Counted from the first letter of the stretch, positions 1-11,793 are shown. The stretch: 64,000 bases of DNA from Panorpa germanica (GCA_963678705.1 OY783223.1:8340721-8404720), one strand, 5' to 3'. Program-made: numbers and translations. The notes: generated by a model from the sequence alone, not told the origin.

Positions 1-185
1 CTATTATTTTGTTACCACCCACTACCATAAGACATCTGATTTTCGTTTACCTAAATTTGTTTATCATATTTTCTCGTTTATTATTTGTTTTACTACAAGA
101 CAATCACTCCACTACATTCCTTACTGAAATATATATACATAAATATATATTATTTTACCTACTACCTGGGGGGTAGTAGACATCC
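1..185. other. AT-rich non-coding DNA
   Basis: No reading frame, splice pattern or repeat is supported here. A short G-run (CCTGGGGGGTAG) lies near 168-177. Confidence 0.5.
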
Positions 186-360
186 AACATTTATATATTT
201 TCATTCATAAGTTGACATTATTTAGACATGAGTGTATTAAATGTGTTGTACTTTTAACGTACAGACTAGTGCGACATAAACATGCGACACTAATAAAACC
301 CTTACTTTTGCTATTTTAAAAAATTCTAGGTAGTATTTTTACGAAACAGAAATGTTTCAA
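186..360 (+). repeat. Dispersed repeat A, copy 1
   Basis: This stretch is matched in reverse complement at about 26326-26485, with only scattered mismatches and one longer gap. Shared landmarks are AGTTGACATTATTTAGACAT, TAGGTAGTATTTTTA and AATGTTTCAA. A shorter related piece (ACTTATATATTTTTATTCAT) lies near 22020. No terminal inverted repeat or coding frame is visible, so the class is unknown. It is probably a decayed non-autonomous element. Confidence 0.65.
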
Positions 361-1067
361 AACGAAGTCGGTCTTTATCAAAGAGAACTCACATAATTAT
401 TAAAAAAAATAACATTTATATTAGTAACATAAAGAGTAGTCTATTTTCTCAAAAGTATTTTTAAAATAGGTATTTTTTATTTTGTATTTAAATGCTTTTG
501 AAAAGCATTTATGCACATCTCTATTCATTTCAATGTAAGTACGCTCTAGAAAGAACAGCTATCCTACTTATGCATTTTTACTGATAAATCGAAATAAATC
601 GAACAATAGATTAAATATTTAAAATACAACACCTTAAAAATATCAAACAAATACAAATTTGTATATTTCATAAAAGTGAAGAATATGCAACATTATTCCT
701 AGTGCATGTCTACTCATAATATCATATGCAAACGCAATGTAAAGGTTACGTAACTGTGACATTCTTTTGACAACAAACACAGACATTAAGATAAACTCAG
801 GCATTTGTACAAATAATATTTAACTTGTTTACAAAACAAAATCTATGTTTACAAAAATTTAATACGACCCATTTGACTTGACTCTTGAATCTTAACTTTT
901 GTTTTGGAAGAGAGAGAGAGATAGAGTAAGAACGGTGAAGGGGTCGGGAATAGAAACTTTACGATCTCTCAGAGTTTTGATGTGATAGTTGGACTTAGTA
1001 ATTTCATAAGATTTCTTTTTCTTTTCACTTATTTATCTTAAGACGACAGGGAGATATCTATGTGCTA
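361..1067. other. Non-coding, no gene seen
   Basis: AT-rich sequence with stops in all frames. A GA-rich run lies at about 908-925. No repeat shared with the rest of the window was noticed. Confidence 0.5.
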
Positions 1068-1109
1068 GGACCAAGGATCCAGGACCCAGGACGCAGGACT
1101 CAGGACTTG
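1068..1109. repeat. 7-bp minisatellite, six units
   Basis: Six consecutive 7-mers of the form GGAYNNA/G can be read directly: GGACCAA, GGATCCA, GGACCCA, GGACGCA, GGACTCA and GGACTTG. The array is short and imperfect. Confidence 0.85.
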
Positions 1110-1574
1110 GGAATTGACACTAGGGACTCTTTAGATATGTTTTGAGATTTTTCTTCTCTGACGTCTCGCACTTTATTTCGATGTGTTATAACTTTACTCT
1201 GCTTGTTTTATGATAGTGCTTTTTTTCTTTTTCTTGTTGTTTTTACTTTTATTCATAACATGGTAAAACAATTTGGTATTGTTGTAATTTCGTTGTATTT
1301 GTTATTGTTATAAGCCGACAAAAGTGTTCCCTACCCGAGTCGAAATTTTGACCCTATTGACCACCTAAAAGAACCCGTTCCAGGAATCATTTACATAGGA
1401 TTTTTGCTCCTTCTTTTGGCCTACATGTGGCAGTTATCGGACAAATTACGATGTTCAGGGTCAAATGAGGATGACATTTAAAACCTATTTAGCACTAGTC
1501 ACGCTCACAATTTTTAGTCATATAGCTATATTGAGTTACGCGGTGTTGACGTTATATATATATATATATATAAA

Positions 1575-1850
1575 AGAGGCAGTGAAGGGAAGCAGGAGAA
1601 AGAATGAAGTAGCGAGGAAACAGTTAAACTTCAGTCCAGAAAAATAGACTAGGGAATTGACCAGTACAGAAGGAAGATTAGGGAAAATGAAGGAAGAGGG
1701 TCAAGAGAAGAAGAAGCAGAAAATACTTTTTGAAATAAAAAAGGTCTAGAATAGTTTAAATTTAATTGTAAGTTGAAGTATATGAAATGTATTAAGAATG
1801 TAGATTGTAAAGCCGAAAGGCGAACAATTAATAATAATAATAATAATAAT
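1575..1850 (+). mobile_element. LINE A (non-LTR retrotransposon) 3' end
   Basis: This is the extreme 3' part of a non-LTR retrotransposon. It ends in a purine-rich C-terminal coding remnant (about 1690-1748, stop TAG at 1746), a short 3' UTR, the hairpin GCCGAAAGGC and a (TAA)n tail at 1829-1850. The last roughly 70 bases before the tail are essentially identical to those at 10045-10113. The coding end is also recognisable at about 49690-49743 (residues KKKQ-LFE before the stop in both). A variable-length TAA tail is typical of target-primed retrotransposition in I/R1-like clades. The copy is strongly 5'-truncated. A short (TA)n run at about 1553-1572 precedes it. Confidence 0.75.
1812..1821 (+). 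other. LINE A 3' hairpin (GAAA loop)
   Basis: GCCGAAAGGC can fold into a 3-bp stem with a GAAA tetraloop. It recurs at 10100-10109, and as GCCTAAAGGC at 49807-49816. It always sits just before the terminal A/TAA tail, which would suit a site bound by the element's reverse transcriptase. That role is inferred. Confidence 0.5.
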
Positions 1851-1860
1851 ATATATAATA

Positions 1861-3110
1861 CTGCCGTATAATACTATGCGCCACTGCAAGGCGAATTCGT
1901 TAAAGTTCATTCGATTTGCTTGACAAGTCCGGTGAGTATTCGATAAACGTGTTTAGGTGTGTACGTTTTTTGCAGTACGAACGTCGTGTGAATGGTTCTA
2001 TATCAAATGTATGCACCACTGTTCATTCGATAATATTTATACTGCAATAAAAAAACGTTTTTGAGAATTTGCCGTTGAAAAATAAACGGACCAAATTATA
2101 AGATCGTAGTATTATAAGGAGTTAAGTATCCCAACTATAAGTCACTCTATATTTGCATTGTGATGTGATTATACATATAGTGATAGCCTGCTGGTAATAG
2201 AGTATATATATAGCACAGGATAAAGGGGCGAGAGAGGGTTGAAAAGGTGTTACTACTCCAAGGGGTGTTGTACGACCCTTACTATTACACAATAGTATCT
2301 ATTGTTAAGAAAATTTCACATTGTTGATAACAGTAGCTGCACCACTAGTACGGTTAGTACCCCTACTTGACTCAATAGACTTTCCTCAACCCCTTCCTCA
2401 CTACCCTGCCACCCTTAACTTTCTAAGTGAGTTGTTGACAACGCCACACACCCAGATTGACTGATGGACAATTCTGATTGAGAAATGGACCGCAGTTATA
2501 TCAATTCTTTTATATTCATTGTATTGTAGAAGTCTATTGTTGTGGGTGTAGCTTCAAAAGAAATTTAAATTTGAAAAAATTATTTCGTCCGTTAACGATT
2601 GTGGTGCCACCATGTGATTTTCTACAAATAAGATTAAAAGATTTCGTTTTATCTGATTCTAATGCATTATTTATATTCTTTTCTTCATATGCACAGATCT
2701 AGATTGGCAAAAATATGTTTTATTATGTATTAATGTAGTTATAAATTGGTTTTAGTGTGTCACTTTCATTAACTATTATTCTAGATCATTTACAACACGA
2801 AAATCTAATCTCATTCCTCTAGTTTAAGCCTTCTTACGACTCACTACGTTCGCTCTAACAAATAAATAGACACTGTAACAAATGGGATTATATGAACATG
2901 CACACACCATTGGTACCGAGAAGGTTTTTTCCTTGTAAAGCATATAGTAGAATGTGGACAAACGCACTACGCAATGAATTCTGTATTCAACAAATGCCAT
3001 ATGCTGTTGTTGACGTATCTCTTTGGAAGCAGTATGCATTTAATTCTTTCAACATGCATTAACATGACAAGATATATAAACATAACCAGGGGCGGCCTTA
3101 GCCATTGCGA
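1861..3110. other. Non-coding, no gene seen
   Basis: No supported gene. A GC-richer stretch with C-runs (about 2340-2420) stands out from the AT-rich background. Small open frames in this interval lack any recognisable motif. Confidence 0.5.
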
Positions 3111-3112
3111 AG

Positions 3113-3164
3113 CCCCGGGCGGCAGAACTTTATGAGGCCCCGGGGTAGCAGATCTTTACGAGGC
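3113..3164. repeat. GC-rich 26-bp tandem dimer
   Basis: Two adjacent 26-bp units differ at a few positions. Both contain a CCCGGG-type core, then GCAGA, CTTTA and GAGGC. The block, with the GGGGCGGCCTTAGCC stretch just before it (about 3090-3105), is far more GC-rich than its surroundings and is probably the end of an old DNA transposon. The class is not determined. Confidence 0.6.
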
Positions 3165-3170
3165 ACTTGT

Positions 3171-4250
3171 TCTTTGTATGATTTATGTAAATTATAAGTA
3201 AGTATTTTTGATGATAATTGACGAGAAATAAAATTTTATATTTGAAGTTTTACAAAAGTTAACAAGCACAAAGACGACAAATATTAATGATGATAAACTA
3301 AGGCACATGGATGCCTTAAAAGATATACGCAGTGATTCTAGTGAGATTTTATTAATAGGGGATTTTATTGTGTCGTATTATGAGGTATTTGTATGTATGT
3401 ATGTATGTATTTAAATACTCTTGAATAGTATTTGGGCACATCTCTGCTCATGATGTCACCATCAAAAGCATGCAACGTAATTGCCCTGCGACCAAGAAAC
3501 ACAGTCGCTCAAAACGTGGTCAAAACCAATTTAAAATCAGTTTAGTTTCGTTCGTGCCGTGTGCATTCTCATTCGGTTCGGGCAGATTCGGGTAGGATCG
3601 TTTATTATTGCATATTGCTATGACTCATAAACACAGACATGATTAAGTGTCACTAAACCTGGTTTATGATACATGTTGCTTCCAAATTTTCAATTTTCCA
3701 CCATTTTTCACAATTACTTTGACTGTACCATGCACCATTGTAGCAACAATCAACACCGAACGTTGTTCAGAGTGGGAGGAGGCTGTTTTATTATATTATT
3801 TTATAGGGCATGCATAATCGCTGGTGTACACACTGCAACAATGAAACCCCCACTACTATTCCACCCCCCACTGACCATTATTCATTGTAGTTCCATTGTT
3901 GTGATTCATATTTCATACTAACACCGGTTTCTACACATTGCATACAATTTTCTATATATGACTTATTTTTGTTATTTATTTTATAGTGTACTACGTCATC
4001 ATTTACATGAACATTAGTTTACAAACGTGAAAATATTACACTGTTAAAATTGATGGAGAAATTATAATCAGTTAATTTTATAAAACACTAGATTTATAAC
4101 TTGCATGTACCAAGTTTTAGTCTTGATAAAATAATAATAATGCTGGTGTTATATTTTAATATTGAGGAACATGCATATTTATATATATACACTGTAAAAA
4201 AAATGGTCGAAAAAATGCTTTAGATGCCTCTTTCCTAGGCTAAAGATGAC
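3171..4250. other. Non-coding, includes short (TATG)n run
   Basis: No gene supported. A (TATG)n microsatellite of about five units lies near 3390-3412. C-rich blocks (CCCCCAC, CCACCCCCCA) lie near 3845-3880. Confidence 0.5.
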
Positions 4251-4391
4251 TACATCAATACAATGTCATATTTAACAACTGTCACGTATTATATCTACAC
4301 AGCTCTGACATGGCAACTGTCACTTTCGACGCATGCGCATAGAAAACTAATAGGAACATATACCTTTCTCTCTCGCACACATTTTGGACAC
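4251..4391 (+). repeat. Dispersed repeat F, single arm
   Basis: This is nearly identical to 31955-32070 in direct orientation. Its last part (GCGCATAGAAAAC through TTTTGGACAC) is also matched in reverse complement at 31636-31715. Shared landmarks are CAACTGTCAC, CGTATTATATCTACACAGCT and CGACGCATGCGCATAG. It looks like one arm of the foldback-like element at 31.6-32.1 kb. Confidence 0.75.
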
Positions 4392-6059
4392 TATATCTCC
4401 ATGTATATATGCACTAAGATCCACTAGCTATAATATTAAAAAACAGTCAACGTTTTTTAGATTCTCATTTGTTTGTCAAAAGTGTCCTTCTGCAGGACTC
4501 ATTAAAACACCGGCCAATCAGCAAAGCGGATTTAAAACAAAGCTGCTAATCGTCCTACCGTTATAAAACATTTCCCTCGCCACTCAGTTTTCTTTTAAAA
4601 GCCATTTTGTTTCAAAAACTTGAAATATTATTTTTTTTATATTTTTTTTACATTTCATTAAATAATAACAAAAGTTTTTAAGTGTCCTAAACGGAAAATG
4701 ACAAATTGATTTTCAGGAAAACTTAATTTAGATTGAGCTGAATAATACGGATACGGAAATTCTAAGGAAAATGTCAAAAGTCTTGAAGCATCGTTAAGCA
4801 TTTCTTATTTTCTTTAAAAAAAAAAAAAAAAAATAACAAAAAAAAGTATTTAAGAAAAAGTTGAAAAATAAATACGTATGATGAATGGTTCTTAAACTAA
4901 GAGTTACTGTAAAACAAAGACCGTATTGTTTTATTTATTTTAAACTTATTTTTAATACGAAATTATTCTACAAGTAATTCTGCATCTGCGTTGTTTTTTA
5001 TATAAAATGATATAGCTGGCATCGAAACCTAACTCCTAAACATAATAAAGTGTATCAGGTCGTCCAACTATTATTTGAAGCAGCATTTTAAGAAAAGTAT
5101 CAAAAATTTACTTGCAAATACTAATTAAACAATTTAAAAACAATTATGTGAACATTTAATAAAATTAATAATTATTAATGTTGTACACAAATTGTCTAGA
5201 ATAAATATTTAAAAACCAGCGACAAAAAATAACGCAGAAGAACCTATAAGGTGCGGGAACAAGAATGTTTGGTCATTTCCAAAATTCGTAACAGGATTAA
5301 AGGATTATAAAGTATTCTTATTTAGACATTTTTGGATAAAATATTAACTGGTTTCGATTATGTAACATATTATATGAATATAAAGTAACATCCATGATTT
5401 GTGTTGTAAAATTAACTGTTAAATTATATAATTAAAAAAGTTCAAACATAAATGAATAAATACATGTATAAAATACTTGTGTATGACTACATACAAAGTT
5501 ATTGTTTAGAGAATCTCAGAGCATAATGTGACAAATCATACTGTCACAAATACAGCTGCATTTTCCAGAGCTTTTCATATTTTCATTCATGACAGTTTTA
5601 AGCGAATTACAAAACAAAATATCACAAATTTCATTTCCATTCTACAATTATCTTCCCTTCCCTTGTCCTACCCAACCACTCACACATTTATCCTCCTTCA
5701 TTATTCATTTAACTGCATCCCTATAAAGCATACAACATCATGATAGGAGAGGAGAGGAGAGGACGGAACAGACAGTAAACAATCCAGAGCTTTTAAAGCT
5801 GATTTCAATCACTCGGTAGTCTGGCTTCGTTATTGTGTAGTAATTTTGTAAATGGTTCATTTTAGGCAGACTGCGGCTGGTTGTTGTTATTGGTGGTGGT
5901 TTCAAAAAGTTAGCGGGAATAATTTTAAAGGGTGTTTATCTCACGAGATGTACTTGTTATTAATCTGTTGTACTAAGAAAATGAGAGTTTTGTTGTTGGC
6001 AACATCTCCTATTCCGTCCCTAAAAGGAGTACATTTTGTACAGGCAACAACTTGGATAT
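4392..6059. other. Non-coding, simple repeats only
   Basis: Nothing coding is supported. An 18-base poly(A) run lies at about 4816-4833 and a (GGAGA)n run at about 5745-5762. Confidence 0.5.
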
Positions 6060-6330
6060 AAATTGGAATATTCAAACAGATCAGTTTTTTGTTTATCTTG
6101 AAAACTATACGTCCCACAAAAATTTTGTAGAGAGCTTTTATGTGGATTATGAATTCATCTACAACTTTTGTTGATAACTTTTTGCTGTTACTTTTACAAA
6201 GAAAAAGTTATAAACAATTTTTTACTCTAGTTATCCCACTTCTGATTTGGCAAAAGATTATAAAAACAATTTTTTATCAACATATGTGATGTAATCCTTT
6301 CAACGGAGCTGTTTTCACTATCGGAATTGA
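6060..6330. other. Repeat-like non-coding stretch, single copy here
   Basis: The wording (TTTTGTAGAGAGCTTTTATG, ATCTACAACTTTTGTTGATA) looks to me like an old interspersed repeat. I found no second copy in this window, so that is an impression only. Confidence 0.25.
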
Positions 6331-6479
6331 TATCACTGTCTAATTAACAAAGAATTCATTAAAACTGGATTTGTAATTAGCATGTATGTGCTCCACAATG
6401 ACTTTTATTTTATGTTCTACAGTTTTAATCAAATTGTGTAGAGAACAACCTTGGCATAGCTCATACCTTGAGATATATA

Positions 6480-6800
6480 AAACATAGTACGGAGTATCTC
6501 GATGGGTGGAGGGATAACGGAGATGGGAGAGGGATTCACTGAAACGCGGAGACTGTAATGAGATAAGCGATGCATAGAAATAACGCGCCAATGACTTTCC
6601 CGCGACGCTAATGCGATTCGTACATAGAGCGCGCTATCCGACATATGCTGTATGTTGCGAAATGTAAAAAATCTCGTTAGCGCGATGGGAAAAAGCAACA
6701 GCATAAAAACAGTGACTCCACACGAATACTGCAAACATAAGAATTAATTTTCGTGTAAAAACTACAGCAGGTCGACCCCGGTTAGCGCTGATTTGTTATA
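6480..6800. other. CpG-richer pocket, no gene assigned
   Basis: The AT-rich background gives way to a stretch with many CpG dinucleotides, including several GCGC sites (GAGCGCGCTATCCG, GTTAGCGCGATGG, TTAGCGCTG). Overlapping minus-strand frames of 83 and 101 codons stay open through it. They carry no recognised motif, and in the longer one hydrophobic codons give way to low-complexity sequence. It could be a remnant of a transposon or a regulatory island. Confidence 0.25.
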
Positions 6801-7506
6801 GCGCTCTTTTATTTCTCTGAAGTAATTTTAACAAAAATATTTTTTTACGTGTTTCTTTTTTCCTGTGAAAGGGCCCAAAAGGAGGCAAACTATTTGTTGA
6901 CGGTCTATCGCGCGTAGAGATTTTAAAGCGACATAATTAAACTACAATTTCAGATTAGCTAATACCAACAAACTAGGCCAATTCATGACGCATTACGTCA
7001 AAGAAAAACTTGCAAAATACGCCCCTAATTGAGACACAACATTTTCCAGTTCAACATTTCGACATTTGTTCCATTCCAACAGCGGAGGACTCCCATGTCG
7101 TTTGGTTATTACCATTTCATATTTTTATTGTTTATATTTATATGTTATTAAGTTACTTTTTTGACATGATTGTGTTTGCAGAGAGCTTTACTGACAGTGA
7201 ACAAAAATACACACAAACTAGTTACAAAAGTAAAAGCCTGACATTTGGTAAACATTGAAAAACATGCTGTGATCATTTTCTCTTGCAATACAAATTTAAG
7301 ATATGGAATTATTTCAGTAAAAACACTTTTATTTTCATACGTTGCGATCTGTATTCTGCTCAATATCAAAAGACTTTTATGTGTTAGCTCCAGCAACATG
7401 TCCCAAATCCAAAATTTACGTTCAAGATTTTAATACATTAATCTCCAAACGCCATGCTTTTACAGTAACAAATACATATATAAATTTTTACAAGGAGAGC
7501 TTCTGT

Positions 7507-7779
7507 TTATAACACAGTAACCAAATCATCGTAAAAGCTATGCGCTTCGTTGATGGTCCTGATGTATCTCCGGCCGTCTCGTTGGACCCCATCTCCTGGT
7601 GGCATGGCATCCTTCTGACAAACACAGAATACACTCCTATGCAATCTACAGTGCCAGCACCATGTGATGGTACATCTCCAGAGCCCCGTTCTCAAAATGA
7701 TCGTAAAAATAAAACATTCATCTTGATTTTGACTTTATATATCGACGGGGTTACAAGTAAGGTGCGTTTATATCAGTAA
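7507..7779. other. GC-richer block open on both strands, candidate exon
   Basis: A 79-codon plus-strand frame (7540-7779) and a 62-codon minus-strand frame (7507-7695) overlap in a block clearly richer in GC than its flanks. I recognise neither protein. The minus frame has several Cys residues (CWHC, CVCQ) and the plus frame ends in low complexity. A donor-like ACAAGTAAGG follows at about 7753. It may be a decayed exon or transposon piece. No function is proposed. Confidence 0.2.
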
Positions 7780-9002
7780 CTTAAATTAATCTACCTCACA
7801 AACATATTCTCGGACTACGAACAAAGCATACCCAATGATAAATGATATATAATGCATCGCGGATTCTCAGATGCAAGTCAATGTTAGAAAATAATTAACA
7901 AACAAGTAGTTTTCCACAATTCATAGAACTCAAAAACTACTATTATTATTTATTTATGATGTACAGTTCAAAAACTATTACTATTACTTATTTTAATAAG
8001 AAAATATTTATTTAAAAGTTGAAGAACGTTAAAAACTCTTTTATGTGATAATAAAATTAAAATATAATTTAATTTACTCGCTGTTTTGAACCAATACCAA
8101 TGTTCAGTGGAGTAATTTCGAAATATAACTAACCTAAAATATAACCAAGGTATTTTACAGCTGAAATACAAAAGCTAAGGTTTATAATAACTAACAGTTA
8201 ACTCTCTGTTGAAAAATTGGTCATTAGAAACACATATCTGAGATATGTGACTAGCCTAGAACTATTTTTATATCCATATGTTATGTGGCATATCTTCTTA
8301 CTATTATAATGTTCTTAATCGTCAAAATATTCCACCGTTTATATGAAAAACCCATAAGAACGCGTGTCTATATAGATGAACGATATTTATCCGGTATCAA
8401 AATCGTATATAGTATCTTCTAAACGGCGCCTACAAAGGGGGCAGGGGCTCTGTGAGGTAGGGGCGCTGTAGAACAAATGCCGAGGTGCATTAGTGCCGAG
8501 TGGAATTAAATTGAAAGTGCAGGAACGAGAACGATAGGAACTAAGCGAGGCACTTGAAACTGTAGGTTAGAATGAATATAAATGTTATTTTATAACATTT
8601 TAAATTAAGTTCACAGATATTATATAAACGTCGCTTTGCGCATTATATAGTGCACACTGTTATAAATTAATCTACTCGTTGTAAACCAGCCTTTTATAAA
8701 TTTATTTTATACAGACGAGAAAAGCGTTATGTTGACTTTACCAATAAAGTATCAAAAATGTGAACTCTTTTAAACATAACGCGAGATTGACAACGATAAA
8801 AAATCCTGCTGTCGCGGTCACATAGACATAACCGTTCCGTTCAATCAAATCAAGCGCTTCATACATTTTCATATTTTTCACATCAAAACTTTTTCATGGA
8901 ATGAACAATGTTTTTCTTTTGTATTATATTAGTTTTTTTTTTTAGGAAAATCATCCATAATAATAAAAAAAAATCATCTTAGTACAAATGATTCTATGCT
9001 AA
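7780..9002. other. Non-coding, no gene seen
   Basis: AT-rich apart from a G-rich patch at about 8427-8480 (AAAGGGGGCAGGGGCTC, GTAGGGGCGC). No frame with a family signature. Confidence 0.5.
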
Positions 9003-9165
9003 TACTGGTGACGGCAATGTAGTTTTGAAAATTACAAAAGTAGCTTCACTAAAAATACTGTAATTCGTAAACTGATGGTCGAAATGTAATGAAATTTTGA
9101 CACATATCGTTTGAAGGTTGGTACTATCTAAAAATCATACGGATTTGTCAAGATCCCAAAGGTAA
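9003..9165 (+). repeat. Dispersed repeat G, copy 1
   Basis: This matches 53463-53630 directly, and 50220-50395 and 55690-55880 in reverse complement. Common wording is TTTTGAAAATTACAAAA, GTAAACTGATGGTCGAA, GACACATATCGTTTGAAGG and TTGGTACTAT. One frame reads KLMVE...NFDTYR-KV in several copies, but this copy has stops inside it. The element class is unknown. Confidence 0.65.
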
Positions 9166-9780
9166 AGATCCCAAAACATCGCCTAATGCATTATAAAAAT
9201 CATCATCTTACATCGGCTATATTTTATCATTACTCGACTGGATATTCTGTGTGGTAGTCGAATTGTTTTTTGGTCGGTGCTCTCTTCCTTCTCCCTCTTC
9301 CCTTCGTCTCCCTTATCACCCACGGGCGATAAAACAGCATAATACGATTTGCGTGTTATTGTACATAAATCAACGCATTAATTGCATGAAAACTCCGTTA
9401 GTATTATCCACAGCTTCCGAACAACCACTGGAGCTGGAGCTGGAACGCCATAGATCCAGCTTCCAGCGACTGCAGAGGATAAAATGATGGGGTAACAGCA
9501 ACGGGTGGCTATCACGAGTGTGGGAAGACCGCCTAACGTAATATATCCCATCTCTAATGGTTTTAAAAATACATTATCAATGATGCCAACGTTAAAAAAA
9601 GTCACTAGAAGATTTAGGATATAAATAAGACCGCGCTTATGTAATAAATTAGTAAGTTTATCGCTGATGATAATATTAAAGTTGGTAACACTGTTGCTGT
9701 TATGATATTCTTGTGAATTATTCGATGCACGATGTTCAAAATGGTTTATTAAATTATTTATGCTTTCAATAACTTATATA
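9166..9780. other. Non-coding, no gene seen
   Basis: Two overlapping short frames on opposite strands (about 9251-9605) run through a pyrimidine-rich patch and carry no recognisable domain. Confidence 0.5.
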
Positions 9781-10132
9781 TACAGAAGAACAGCAAGGTT
9801 TAGATTGGGAAATGAGGAAAAAGGAAACAGATACTGGGAAAAGAGTGAGGAAAGAAAGTGTAGAATGTGAGGAGCGGAGGACGAAACACTGGAGCACATT
9901 AAGTTTGAGTGTAAGGAAAAAGTAGCGAGCGAAAGGAATATTGGCCAGCTACTAAAGGGAGGCAGTGAAAGAAAGAGGTGGATGGCGGAAATAGTAAGAA
10001 GGAAAGGAAGAACAGGAGAATAAATAAGCTAGTGGAGAATAATGTAAATTTAATTGTAAGTTGAAGTATATGAAATGTATTAAGAATGTAGATTGTAAAG
10101 CCGAAAGGCGAACAATAAACAAACAAACTTAT
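9781..10132 (+). mobile_element. LINE A, C-terminal ORF and 3' end (broken)
   Basis: From 9781 one frame reads the C-terminus of a non-LTR retrotransposon polyprotein: ARFRLGNEEKGNRYW, then a knuckle of the form C-x2-[C]-x5-ET-x2-H-x4-C. The second Cys codon of the knuckle has become TGA at 9868-9870, so the copy is dead. The frame otherwise continues to a TAA at 10021. The 3' UTR, with hairpin GCCGAAAGGC at 10100-10109 and an A-rich tail to about 10132, is essentially identical to the copy at 1757-1828. The element abuts a 5'-deleted MITE M directly downstream. The knuckle follows the pattern of I/R1/jockey-group elements. I do not assign a clade. Confidence 0.85.
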
Positions 10133-10164
10133 ATATATAGTTTAATGCAATGTTTTTTTTAAGT

Positions 10165-10349
10165 CGTATGGTATTTTTGTCATGAAAGAGTTCAATTTCT
10201 TACAGTCGTTCATATGCAACGTTTACAAATGGAAAACCACTCCACCTGTCGAAATACAAATGAAGATAAAGTTGATGCGAACTATAATTGAAGTGCAATA
10301 GTGATAGAAACGTCACAAAACAGGACATTTCACCAAATGGTTTACTGGG
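10165..10349 (+). mobile_element. MITE M, 5'-deleted copy
   Basis: It contains the highly conserved MITE M interior (CTCCACCTGTCG, AAATGAAGATAAAGTTGATG, GCGAACTATAATTGAAGTG, GAAACGTCACAAAACAGGAC) and the right terminus CACCAAATGGTTTACTGGG ending at 10349. The left end is missing and the LINE A tail lies about 30 bp upstream, which may have caused the loss. Confidence 0.85.
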
Positions 10350-11143
10350 ACGACTGTATCAATTTACAAAGCTGCGTAAAGTGAGACCACGACTACATAT
10401 ATCAGGGGATGAGAGTAATCTAAAATTTGTATCACACGGATTCAAGTGTATGTGTGTGGACGTAATATTTTCATGTGTTCTACAAATGCTACAATAATGG
10501 GTAAGTCTAACATATGATACTAGTTTCCTAACATTGCGGTTGTCACAAAAACAAGGACCTCTATTCTACTTCCCTTACTAGTGGTCGTTGCTTAGACCCC
10601 CCTCCCTTCCATCTCCCTACCACCCATTGTAGGAGAGCTTTGGATTTCGTACAGTCCACTGCCAGCGAAAGCCAAGCCACAGCCACAAGACAATAACGCC
10701 GCTGCGCAACGACGACCATGTTATGCCCTTTTAGAACGATTTAACTTTCCGAAATGTTTTCTTTTTATGTCCAGAGATGTAATAACAGATACGTTCTGCA
10801 GGATAAGTAAATGGTAGGACGTAGAATATAATTTGGAATTGTAAGACATGTATTGAATAAAAGAAGAAGAGAAGGTTTGAGTTATTTTAGTCGTTCGTAA
10901 ATGCCTATACAAACAGAAAGTCGATTGGCGATGACGTCAATCAATGGCCATCTGACGAGACTTTCTTTGTAGAGGGTTGCAGGGTGTGTGGTGTGGATTG
11001 GAAGGGTGCAGGGAAGGGCGATACGATTTCGTAATAAATAAGTTTGTATAGTAAAAGAAGTACGTGATAATTTCTTTAATTTAATGATTTCAGAGTCTTT
11101 AATTTCCACAATGGATTAGTGTCAGTTTTAAAATAATTTGTGG
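10350..11143. other. Non-coding with GC-richer patches
   Basis: No gene supported. A C-rich tract lies at about 10590-10625 (ACCCCCCTCCCTTCC). A CpG-containing stretch lies near 10660-10725. Confidence 0.5.
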
Positions 11144-11793
11144 TTAAGGTCAAAACGATAAAAAAAAGCATATTTTCGAAGTTTTTGGCGACATAGTTAA
11201 TATATAATTATTTCTATAATTACTACATGATAAAATAACATTTGAAGAATATTTTGTGAAATTTTCATAAATAAATATCAAGAAATGAGACATTGACAGC
11301 GAATCTCCGCAGACGTCACAAAAAAAAGTAACATTGCGGTGCCACTCATAACTCATCACTGGATTTTCTGAAATCGAAAATTCAAAATGATTTCATTAGT
11401 TGATAAGTTTCTGGAGATAAAGGCAATTTTTTACAGCCCTTAGAAGTCAAAATACCGATTTTTGATGATAAAAATCAGAAACTTTGTTTTTTAAAATACG
11501 TTAAAATTAAAAAATTAAAAAACACTCGACAGCATTACCTCAGCATTTATGTAAAGAAAGAGAGTGCAGATTTTGATATAGAGAGCGCATCGACTCTGAA
11601 AAAGCTAAGTGTGAAAAAAAACGCGTTTAAAAGTTTCAAAGACGAAACCGCACCAGAGAGGTGAAGACTTAAAACTCTATATCTTCGACAGTTTTACTCC
11701 AATCGACTTCAAATTTACACACAATAAATTTAATATGTTGTACATTAATCCTGCTGTAAAGTTGAAACCTTAACCACCGCCCCCACCCCCCCC
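11144..11793 (+). mobile_element. TTAA-flanked non-autonomous element C, copy 1
   Basis: This aligns along its length with 15661-16356 and, reversed, with 45641-46262. It starts at TTAAGG and carries the shared interior (GATAAAAAAAGCATATTTTCG, GCGAATCTCCGC, GACGTCACAAAAAAA, CTCATCACTGGATTTTCTGA, CGACAGTTTTACTCCAATCG). The right end has decayed to a C-run without an intact TTAA. No transposase frame is present. The TTAA termini suggest mobilisation by a piggyBac-type transposase, which is inference from the target site only. Confidence 0.75.

Noticed and set aside
6340..6734. Overlapping 83- and 101-codon minus frames as a gene
   Set aside because: They lie in different frames of the same strand in a CpG-rich pocket, with no motif and no splice context.
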